Shown: one piece after another, positions 15,310-22,675 of the stretch | Layout of the letters: each line of letters opens with the position of its first letter | Position numbering within the stretch: position 1 is the stretch's first letter | From: Verrucomicrobiota bacterium | Lineage (GTDB): Bacteria > Verrucomicrobiota > Verrucomicrobiia > Opitutales > Opitutaceae | Direction of reading: 5' to 3' | DNA: 64,000 nucleotides | NCBI GenBank assembly: GCA_016235555.1 | Contig: JACRKC010000042.1 | Location: 1 to 64,000, forward strand | Made by a program: the position numbers and the translations under genes | Notes under the pieces: generated by a model | Databases searched by the model: none | The model's input: the letters and a program-made list of their open reading frames with translations, nothing else | Told to the model about the DNA's origin: nothing

Positions 15310-18232
15310 GGTGGAACGAAAGACCACGCCGAAAAGCACGACGCCGGGTAAGAAGAAAACGACCGGAGCGGGGCAATTCACCATCGGTAATGCCGAGGAA
15401 ACCGAACGCCCCAAGCAGGTCGAGCTGCAGTTCAACGTCGGGGAACTCGAAAAGGCCCTCTACGCACGCGTCGTCAAGAAGTGCGGCAACCGTAACTACT
15501 GGGACGAATGGGCAAAGGACATCGCCGACATCGCCCAAACGCACATTGCTCGAATTACAACGATTGTCAGTAATCCGGAGAACGTGAAGGAGGCGGGAGC
15601 GTTCCAATCGTTCGCGAATGAGCTACGCGATGATTTGAACGATTCGATTACCAACGAGGAGGTGATCGAAATGCTAGCACAACATCTCATCACCAAGCCG
15701 GTCTTCGACGCCCTCTTCAAGGACTACAGCTTCGCGAGCAACAATCCCGTCTCGCTTGCGATGCAGAAGGTGCTCGACGTGCTCCAAGAGCACCATCTTG
15801 AGAAAGAAGCGGATACCTTGGAAAAATTCTACGCCAGCGTACGGATGCGGGCAGACGGTATCGAAAACGCCGCAGGAAAGCAGAAGATCGTCGTCGAGCT
15901 CTACGATAAGTTTTTCCGCAATGCTTTCCCGCGAATGACGGAGCGGCTCGGCATCGTTTACACTCCTGTTGAGGTCGTGGACTTCATCATCCGCAGCATA
16001 AATGACCTTCTGAAACAGGAGTTTAACGTTACCTTGGGCACGAAGGGCGTTCACATCATCGATCCGTTCACCGGAACCGGAACATTTGTGACCCGCCTCC
16101 TTCAGAGCGGGCTCATCCCGCTCGATCAACTGCCGCACAAGTATAAACACGAGATTCACGCCAACGAAATCGTGCTTTTGGCGTATTACATCGCAGCAAT
16201 TAACATTGAGGCCGTGTACCACAGCCTAGCAGGCAAGGAATACACTCCGTTCGAGGGAATTTGTCTTACCGACACGTTCCAGATGTACGAGAAGGACGAC
16301 TTGGTGAGCGACTTGATGGAGAATAACTCGGAACGTCGCAGGCGTCAGACGAAATTGGACATACGCGTCATCATGGGCAATCCCCCATACTCCAAAGGTC
16401 AAGACGATGCCAACGATAACAACCAAAACGTTTCTTATCCCAATTTGGACAAGCGAATCAGGGATACCTACGGTGCGAAATCCGAAGCCACGAACGTTAA
16501 TGGACTCTACAATTCTTACATTCGTTCGATTCGCTGGGCATCCGACCGAATCGGTAAATCGGGAATCATTGGTTTCGTAACGAACGGTGGTTTTCTGGAG
16601 GGCAATGCGGCAGCCGGCTTACGCAAGTGTCTCGCGGATGAGTTTTCATCCATTTTTATTTTCCACCTTCGAGGCAATCAACGTACGTCAGGAGAACTTT
16701 CGAGGAAAGAAGGAGGTAAAATCTTTGGTTCAGGCAGCCGTGCACCTATTGCCATTTCCCTGCTTGTGAAGCGACCAGGAGCGTCCACCAACGGTCAGAT
16801 TTCATTTCACGATATTGGCGACTACCTCACTACCGAACAAAAACTAAGAATCATAGCGGAGTTCGGCAGCATCAATGGCATCACAAAGATAGCCGGATGG
16901 AAAACGATTACGCCGGACCAGCATGGCGACTGGTTGAAGCAGCGTGATAGTTCCTTTTCCGAATATCTCGTGATGGGTGATAAGAGTGGCATGCAAAGCA
17001 GCAAGATTTTCGATAACTACTCGAATGGGTTAAAGACCCAACGCGATGACTGGTGTTACAATTCGTCGAAGACAGTCCTGTCCGCGAATATGCAGCGGAT
17101 GATTTCCCTCTACAACAACGAGGTGAAGCGATTCCATGCAGCGTACGGAAAATTAGAAAAGAAGGACCGCGAAGACGTTGTGGATAAATTCGTCATCACT
17201 GATCCTGCACAAATCAGTTGGACGCGTGCCCTCAAGAATGACCTCGTCAAAGGTAAGTATTTTGCCTTCGACCCAAACGGCCTTACGAAATCGCTCTATC
17301 GACCATTTCATAAGCAATGGCTCTACTTTGACCGTCATTTCAATGAGATGGTTTATAAGATGCCACGCATCTTTCCGGATGCTGCGGCTCAGAACATCGT
17401 AATCGGATTTTCGAGCTCCGATACCCGGAGCAAACTATCCGTCTTTATTTCTGACTGTGTTCCCAGCCTCCATGCTGTGGACATGGTAGGGTCTCAGTTC
17501 TTTCCGCTCTATCTCTACGAGACCGAGGTGGAGGAACCCGATACCGATGAACTGTTCACCAAGGAGGACACTGGGAAGGTCGTTCAGGCACGCCGCGACG
17601 CGATCACTGATGCGAGTTTGACTTACTTCCGAGGGAAGTTCGAAGGCGATGCGAAAGGTAGAGTGATAACAAAGGAGGACATATTTTATTACGTCTATGG
17701 CATCCTGCAGTGTCCTGATTACCGCAGTCGTTTTGCCGACAATCTAAGTAAGGAGCTTCCGCGTATTCCGTGCGTCAAAACGGCCGAAGGTTTCTGGGGA
17801 TTTTCAAGAACAGGCCGCGACTTGGCTGCCCTCCATCTCAACTACGAGAAAGCTGAACCACACGCGGTCACGCTGGACTTCGGTAAAAACCGTCTTTCGG
17901 CCGTGTCGGATGCCGACTACTACGTCACCAAGATGAAGTTCGCTTCAAAGGCGGATAAATCGGTGGTAGTTTACAACCCTCACATCACGATTCGAAACAT
18001 CCCTATTGAGGCGTACGAGTACGTGGTGAATGGCAAGCCGGCCCTGGAGTGGGTTATGGAATGGCAGGGCGTGACGACGGACAAAGACAGCGGGATCGTG
18101 AATGACGCCAATCTCTGGGCAACAGAGACGATGGGCAGTGCCCGCTACCCGCTCGATCTCTTCTGCCGTGTTATCACGGTCAGCCTAGAGACGCAAAAGC
18201 TCGTGAAGAGCTTACCGCCACTGGATATCTAA
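15284..18232 (+). CDS. N6-adenine DNA methyltransferase, type ISP/PglX-like, without nuclease or helicase domains
   Basis: A protein of about 982 residues. A helical N-terminal 'coupler'-like region (about 60-240) precedes the methyltransferase core: motif I IDPFTGTGTF (about 259-268) and catalytic motif IV GNPPY (N about 366). A long C-terminal target-recognition region follows (about 450-900). The arrangement matches the C-terminal two-thirds of type ISP restriction enzymes, but the Mrr nuclease and RecA-like helicase are absent, so on its own it should only methylate. Genes 18241 and 19297 follow within a few bases. The start is uncertain: the frame is open back to ATG 15152, but that leader overlaps the remnant at 15184. 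Confidence 0.85.
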   Translation: MEVIAITDKVERKTTPKSTTPGKKKTTGAGQFTIGNAEETERPKQVELQFNVGELEKALYARVVKKCGNRNYWDEWAKDIADIAQTHIARITTIVSNPENVKEAGAFQSFANELRDDLNDSITNEEVIEMLAQHLITKPVFDALFKDYSFASNNPVSLAMQKVLDVLQEHHLEKEADTLEKFYASVRMRADGIENAAGKQKIVVELYDKFFRNAFPRMTERLGIVYTPVEVVDFIIRSINDLLKQEFNVTLGTKGVHIIDPFTGTGTFVTRLLQSGLIPLDQLPHKYKHEIHANEIVLLAYYIAAINIEAVYHSLAGKEYTPFEGICLTDTFQMYEKDDLVSDLMENNSERRRRQTKLDIRVIMGNPPYSKGQDDANDNNQNVSYPNLDKRIRDTYGAKSEATNVNGLYNSYIRSIRWASDRIGKSGIIGFVTNGGFLEGNAAAGLRKCLADEFSSIFIFHLRGNQRTSGELSRKEGGKIFGSGSRAPIAISLLVKRPGASTNGQISFHDIGDYLTTEQKLRIIAEFGSINGITKIAGWKTITPDQHGDWLKQRDSSFSEYLVMGDKSGMQSSKIFDNYSNGLKTQRDDWCYNSSKTVLSANMQRMISLYNNEVKRFHAAYGKLEKKDREDVVDKFVITDPAQISWTRALKNDLVKGKYFAFDPNGLTKSLYRPFHKQWLYFDRHFNEMVYKMPRIFPDAAAQNIVIGFSSSDTRSKLSVFISDCVPSLHAVDMVGSQFFPLYLYETEVEEPDTDELFTKEDTGKVVQARRDAITDASLTYFRGKFEGDAKGRVITKEDIFYYVYGILQCPDYRSRFADNLSKELPRIPCVKTAEGFWGFSRTGRDLAALHLNYEKAEPHAVTLDFGKNRLSAVSDADYYVTKMKFASKADKSVVVYNPHITIRNIPIEAYEYVVNGKPALEWVMEWQGVTTDKDSGIVNDANLWATETMGSARYPLDLFCRVITVSLETQKLVKSLPPLDI

Positions 18233-18240
18233 CATTGAAG

Positions 18241-19293
18241 ATGCCCAAACCGACTATGAGCGACCCATCCAGCACACTCGCGAGCAACCTAGAGGGAAAG
18301 ACGATTAAGGGAACCGTTCGTGAGTGGGTCGTTGAAAAGAAGCTGAAGGGCGGCGGTTTTTCATCTGGCTATCGAGTTCGTGACGGTGACGGACGTATTG
18401 CCTTCATGAAGGCAATCAACCTTGCCTATGCTGCCGACTCGACTGGCTTCAGCGGTTCCAAAGCAGATTTGATGTCATCCCTGATTGATGAATTCAAATA
18501 CGAGCGAGACCTTTTGAAATGGTGTGGGGAGGAGCGACTAGATCGCATTGTTGTATCGCTAGACAGCGGTGAGTATCAGGAAAAGGCGTTCTCATATTTC
18601 GTTCCTTTCCTCGTGTTTGAGTTCACGGAGGAAGGAGACGTGCGGAAACACACGAAGATGCATGCCCCAGGGCTTGCGTGGCGATTGCGGATATTCCACG
18701 GAATCTGTGTTGGAATCCGGCAACTCCATAGCCTCGATGTGGTGCATCAGGATTTGAAGCCTGAGAATGTCCTCATATTTAATGGGGATGTCTCGAAGAT
18801 CGCGGACTTGGGTAGAAGCACCTCGAAAAGCCCAACTGCAAAGTTTAATGCACCGGGACATTGCGGCGATTGGCATTACGCTCCCATCGAATTGCAATAC
18901 GGGCACCACTCCACGGACTGGGCCGTGCGGAGAAAGGGGGCAGACCTCTACATGCTTGCAGGACTGTTGGCTTTTTTGGTCGCAGACGATCATTTGCTGG
19001 CACGAATCCTTACGCGGCTGCCCGACTCCTACCATCCGCTACGCTGGAAGGGCTCATTTGCCGATGCTCTGCCAGCAATCCGCACGGCAACTTATGACGC
19101 AATCGAGGAACTCACTGCGAAATTGGACCCTAAAATCAAGAAGCCGATTGCCGACCTGATGCTTTGGCTCGCAGAACCAGAGCCCGAAAAGCGGGGACAC
19201 CCGGACACAGTCGCCCAAGCAGCGGGAGATCGCTATTCGCTAGAAAGAATCATTTCAGTGGCGGATCGTATTGCGTGGGCGGCGAGAGTGTAA
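18241..19293 (+). CDS. Serine/threonine protein kinase of the methyltransferase-kinase-TPR operon
   Basis: A 350-residue single-domain kinase with no membrane span. Gly-loop GGGFSSGY (37-44), VAIK-type Lys in AFMKAI (about 57), catalytic loop VVHQDLKPENV (His169, Asp171, Lys173) and metal-binding ADLG (188-191) are all present; APE is replaced by APIE. It should therefore be catalytically active. The start is ATG 18241, eight bases after the methyltransferase stop; TTG 18235 is an alternative. The gene ends three bases before the TPR gene. Linkage to a DNA methyltransferase recalls BREX/Pgl systems, where a kinase (PglW) is required, but this protein is far smaller than PglW. Confidence 0.85.
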   Translation: MPKPTMSDPSSTLASNLEGKTIKGTVREWVVEKKLKGGGFSSGYRVRDGDGRIAFMKAINLAYAADSTGFSGSKADLMSSLIDEFKYERDLLKWCGEERLDRIVVSLDSGEYQEKAFSYFVPFLVFEFTEEGDVRKHTKMHAPGLAWRLRIFHGICVGIRQLHSLDVVHQDLKPENVLIFNGDVSKIADLGRSTSKSPTAKFNAPGHCGDWHYAPIELQYGHHSTDWAVRRKGADLYMLAGLLAFLVADDHLLARILTRLPDSYHPLRWKGSFADALPAIRTATYDAIEELTAKLDPKIKKPIADLMLWLAEPEPEKRGHPDTVAQAAGDRYSLERIISVADRIAWAARV

Positions 19294-19296
19294 CGT

Positions 19297-20913
19297 ATGA
19301 ACAACGCCCAGAACGACCCGAAGAGAATTGTTCTGCCGCGTTGGCTGCCGTTCGAGAAGGCTTCGCAAGAGCGGGAACTCACAACGTTTGCATCGAAGAA
19401 TCCTCAACTCGACCGTACGGAAAGCATTCGAGCGTTTCGGGAGCACCTCGGGGAGTTCGCAGCGGCTCCGCAGCCTTTCATCGGGGCGGAGTTAATGGGT
19501 ATCGCGGTTGTTTTAGGGGAGAAGGATGCCGCAAAGCAACTTGCTGAATACGTCCTAACGCAGCCAGTTCTTCGCAGTCAGGTGGTGGATTCTGCGAATC
19601 GCATTTTGGGTCGAAACCTCACCAGTGTCATTGCCGACCCTAACGAAAGTTTGCGGGGCACCAAGTCACGCGTTCGTGCATTCGTGCGGGATGGACTATC
19701 GTGGATGGACCAAGCACGCCTTTACACGATTAAAGGGCAGTATGCCCAAGCGGAGAAATCCGTTCGTGCTGCTCTGCACCTATGCCCGACAGACCGGTTT
19801 GTGATTCGGTCGGCGATTCGATTTTATGTGCATTTCAGAAAGTGGGATCTTGCTCTGAATTGTGCTCAGCGAGGTTACGAGCGAACCGGGGACCCACTGA
19901 TTTTCGGACCACTCCTAGGGATTTCGATGCACATGGGCAAAACCCTTGCTCGCACGAAGGTGAACGTTGAGGCGGCACTTCGCGACCGAGATATTTTGTT
20001 ACACTCGGAAACCCTGGAGGCGTACGGGACGCTTGAAGTTCTGAATGGGGCTGCTCAGCGATCAAAACGGTTTTTCAAACAAGCGTGGGTTGACCCAACC
20101 GTCTCGGTTGTTGGCCACAGTCAGTGGATTCTTCGTGAGCATCTACCAACTCTCGTTGGAGAGCAGGCTCCCGACTTCTCGAAGAGCAAAGAGGCCTTGG
20201 GTTGGCTCCGGTTTGCGATGCTCGATTTTGATGCGGTAAATCCCATCGTCCAAGATTGGGCCTTGGAAGAACCCTTTTCACGAAGCCCGTTCATCCTTGG
20301 GAGCAACGCCGCCTGCTTGACCGACTCCTATGCGGATGCAGAGGTGTTGGCGAACCAAGGACTCCTAGCGAACCCCAAGGACCCGATTCTACTGAACAAT
20401 CTCGCCTTTGCCCAACTGCGGCAGGGCAATTTGGAGGCCGCTAAAGTTTCGTTCGAGCCTGTTAAATCGCGGTTGGGTGATGCGAAGGAAATCGCCCCAA
20501 TGGCGACGAACGGTCTGCTACAGATGATGCTCGGTGACGTTACGGCTGGCGTTGAGTCTTACCTAACTGCGATTCGTCGGGCTCATGACCTTGGCGACCG
20601 CAGACTCGTTCTCCGGGCCACGTTAAACCTGATGATCTCGACTCTCGATGTTACGAAAAAGGTCGAGCTACCGTTGTTGAAGAGTGCTCAGGCTGCACTT
20701 CGGGGGCAGACCGATGCTGGCTGTTTGGGTGCAGCTTTGGCGATTACGCGTAGGCTAGAGCGTTCTGACCTCTCCGGAACGGACGAGTTGAGCACCGGAG
20801 CCAGAGAGTTTTGTGATGCGGTAAAGAAGGAGGTGGCGAGCTTCCAAAAGACCATTGTCGCCAACTTGCTGGAAATGTCGAAACGACGAAACCAGCCGCA
20901 GGCTCAGTCCTAA
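19297..20913 (+). CDS. TPR-repeat protein of the methyltransferase-kinase-TPR operon
   Basis: A 538-residue, helix-rich soluble protein. TPR-like units are visible at about 130-200 (DQARLYTIKGQYAQAEKSVR, then FVIRSAIRFYVHFRKWDLAL) and 355-425 (PILLNNLAFAQLRQGNLEAA, then MMLGDVTAGVESYLTAI). A weaker helical region follows to the C-terminus. No enzymatic motif is seen, so a scaffold or sensor that binds the kinase or methyltransferase is plausible. It starts three bases after the kinase stop and is the last gene before the island's tRNA. Confidence 0.8.
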   Translation: MNNAQNDPKRIVLPRWLPFEKASQERELTTFASKNPQLDRTESIRAFREHLGEFAAAPQPFIGAELMGIAVVLGEKDAAKQLAEYVLTQPVLRSQVVDSANRILGRNLTSVIADPNESLRGTKSRVRAFVRDGLSWMDQARLYTIKGQYAQAEKSVRAALHLCPTDRFVIRSAIRFYVHFRKWDLALNCAQRGYERTGDPLIFGPLLGISMHMGKTLARTKVNVEAALRDRDILLHSETLEAYGTLEVLNGAAQRSKRFFKQAWVDPTVSVVGHSQWILREHLPTLVGEQAPDFSKSKEALGWLRFAMLDFDAVNPIVQDWALEEPFSRSPFILGSNAACLTDSYADAEVLANQGLLANPKDPILLNNLAFAQLRQGNLEAAKVSFEPVKSRLGDAKEIAPMATNGLLQMMLGDVTAGVESYLTAIRRAHDLGDRRLVLRATLNLMISTLDVTKKVELPLLKSAQAALRGQTDAGCLGAALAITRRLERSDLSGTDELSTGAREFCDAVKKEVASFQKTIVANLLEMSKRRNQPQAQS

Positions 20914-20918
20914 GATGG

Positions 20919-21001
20919 TGCTCGGGACAGGATTCGAACCTGCACGGTTTTCACCAGCGGCTTCTAAGACCGCCGCGTATAGCCAGTTCCGCCACCCGAG
21001 C
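20919..21001 (-). tRNA. Island-borne complete tRNA-Leu(UAG)
   Basis: On the minus strand the acceptor strand GCTCGGG (from 21001) pairs with CCCGAGC near 20920. A D arm (TGGCTATACGC), anticodon stem-loop with TCTTAGAAG (anticodon TAG), long class II variable arm and T arm (CAGGTTCGAATCCTG) are all present. The isotype and anticodon are those of the gene split at 10795/21468. CCA is not encoded. Confidence 0.95.
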
Positions 21002-21061
21002 GGTGAAGGAAGGATCACGCTGATTTCCGGGAAAAATTTGGCAAGACCCGAACACGGCAGC

Positions 21062-21090
21062 AAAAAAGGGACCCCTCACGAGAGGGTCCC
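21062..21090 (-). terminator. Rho-independent terminator of the excisionase-like gene
   Basis: On the minus strand, arms gggaccc and gggtccc close a 9-nt loop and are followed by six T residues. The hairpin overlaps the stop codon of the gene at 21076-21264. Confidence 0.8.
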
Positions 21091-21264
21091 AGCGGCGAGA
21101 ACGCGGAGGTCTTTCCACGGAACTCGGATGTGCCGAAGAAACGGCACACGACGAAGTTTCTTACGGACGATGAGTCTCCGAATCGTGACGGGCGTGACTT
21201 TCAGAAACCTTGCGGCCTCCTCAAGTGTTGCTACGGTGTCGCCTTGAGATGATGTAGTTTCCAT
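21076..21264 (-). CDS. Excisionase-like helix-turn-helix protein
   Basis: A 62-residue protein from ATG 21264 (METTSSQGDTVATLEEAARF). LEEAARFLKVTPVTIRRLIV is a MerR/excisionase-type HTH followed by a basic wing (RKKLRRVPFLRHIRVPW), typical of recombination directionality factors and small repressors. It sits near the right end of the island, opposite the integrase. An in-frame upstream start at 21315 is possible. Confidence 0.8.
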   Translation of the reverse strand: METTSSQGDTVATLEEAARFLKVTPVTIRRLIVRKKLRRVPFLRHIRVPWKDLRVLAAGTLS

Positions 21265-21467
21265 GGCGGCCGGGGGCCGAAAGACCACCGACGTGCCACG
21301 TAGCCCACTCATCACCAGGTCAAGATTGCTCCTAACCGGCTCCTATACCAACGGCACTTTTTCGATTCAGATTAAGTCCTTTTGAGTCCGTTTGAGCGAA
21401 TCGCCCTGATCGCTCTTGTCCTCTCAAAACGGATGAGTTCACTTGGGCGTAGGCTTGGCAAATCGGA

Positions 21468-21517
21468 CTTAGAAGCCCGTGCCGCAAGGCGTGCGGGTTC
21501 GAGTCCCGCCCCGAGCA
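21468..21517 (+). tRNA. tRNA-Leu(UAG) 3' half (attR side of the island)
   Basis: From the octamer CTTAGAAG the sequence continues with the 3' anticodon stem GCCCG, variable arm TGCCGCAAGGCGTG, T arm GCGGGTTCGAGTCCCGC and acceptor strand CCCGAGC plus A. Joined to 10795-10833 it gives a standard tRNA-Leu. The bases just 5' (acttgggcgtaggcttggcaaatcgga) vaguely resemble a tRNA-Leu 5' half, but the anticodon stem does not pair, so a functional tRNA is unlikely. Confidence 0.85.
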
Positions 21518-21623
21518 ATCTACCTCGTAAAAACGCTAAACGAGGAGCCGAAAATCGAAGGCCTCGCCAACATGCGTTGACAATATAATATGACAGATAC
21601 ATCCGAAAAACGTCGATTCGGCC

Positions 21624-22675
21624 ATGAGATCGACAAAGCCGCACGTAAAACGATGGAACTGGGGCGGGCCGCAAACCAACTGGGTTGTCGACGGACTCCG
21701 CGACGAAAACGGCAAACGGAAGCGATGCTTCTTTCCTTCGCGAGACGCGGCGCACGAGTGGCTGGCGGGGCGTCACCTTGAACTTCAAAACCAAGGGCGT
21801 GCGGCTATGGGTTTGACCGATGCGCCGCGCGTGGACGCCGTGCGTGCCTCGCCCTACTGGCTCCGTTTTCGGCCACGCTGACGGAAGCCGCCCAGCTATT
21901 TGCAGAGCGGGCGCAGATGCTGTCCCGGACCGTGACCTTTTCGACGCTGCGGGATGAGCTACTCGCAGCAAAGCGCGCCGACCGGAAATCGAAACAATAC
22001 CTCACGGACCTTTCGCATCGGCTCGCCACGTTCAGCCGGGACTTTGGCGAAAGGCAGGTCGCTGGAATCGAGACACGCGAGATCGACGACTGGCTGCGCG
22101 GGCTCAAGCAGTCCCCCATCAGCCGCCTGAATTTCAGAAAGGTGCGCTGCACGACTTTCGCATTTGCCGTATCTCGCGGATACGCTCGCGAGAATCCAGT
22201 GCTCAAAACTGCACGGGTGAAGATTGACCACGCCACGCCGGGAATCCTGCGGCCGGCTGAAATCGCCGAGCTACTCGCCGCGGCAGACCCGAAGATTGTG
22301 CCGGCGCTGGCCCTCGCGGCGTTCGCGGGACTGCGCGACGCCGAGGTTGGCCGAATGACATGGGATCGCCTCGATCTTGTTGGCGGCTACGCAAAGGTGG
22401 ATGCCGCCATCGCCAAGACATCGAGCCGGCGGTTGATCCCGGTCTCAACCAACCTGCGGGCGTGGCTTGCTCCGTTTGCCCAGTCGGAAGGAAAGGTGCG
22501 CGGCGCCAAGCGCACGCTCGATCCGCTCTATCGCGATGCGCGAGCCAAAGCCGCGGCGATATTGGAGAAAGCCCGGCAACCAGCACGCGGCCTGCTTGAT
22601 TGGCCGCACAACGCGCTCCGGCATTCGTTCGTTTCCTATCGAATGGCGCTCGTGGCAAACTCCGCGCAGGTATGA
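21624..22675 (+). pseudogene. Tyrosine recombinase (second integrase), frameshifted and 3'-truncated
   Basis: The N-terminal part reads from ATG 21624 (MRSTKPHVKRWNWGGPQTNW, an arm-binding-like region). At about 21845 the frame shifts: loss of one base near cgtgcctcgcc would restore reading into LTEAAQLFAERAQML and the downstream frame. That frame holds the core-binding domain and a catalytic part with FAGLRDAEVGRMTW (Arg) and NALRHSFVSY (HxxR region replaced by RHSF). The frame then stops after ALVANSAQV, without the second His box and Tyr, exactly where helicase sequence begins. It is non-functional as read. Confidence 0.75.

Larger units (their letters stand above)
10826..21475. mobile_element. 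Genomic island integrated in the anticodon loop of tRNA-Leu(UAG)
   Basis: Bounded by the octamer CTTAGAAG at 10826-10833 and 21468-21475, each inside one half of a split tRNA-Leu gene. A tyrosine recombinase gene sits just inside the left end and an excisionase-like gene near the right end. Base composition is visibly lower in GC than the flanks. Cargo: small unknown genes, a methyltransferase-kinase-TPR operon and a complete tRNA-Leu(UAG). The integrase lacks its C-terminal catalytic part, so the island is probably immobile without help. Confidence 0.85.

Noticed and set aside
15284-19293. Methyltransferase and kinase considered as a standard BREX/Pgl locus
   Set aside because: PglZ, BrxC/PglY and other core genes are absent, and the kinase is much smaller than PglW.
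21574-21592. ttgacaatataat before the second integrase considered as a sigma-70 promoter
   Set aside because: The two boxes are one base apart, far from the 17-base spacing required.
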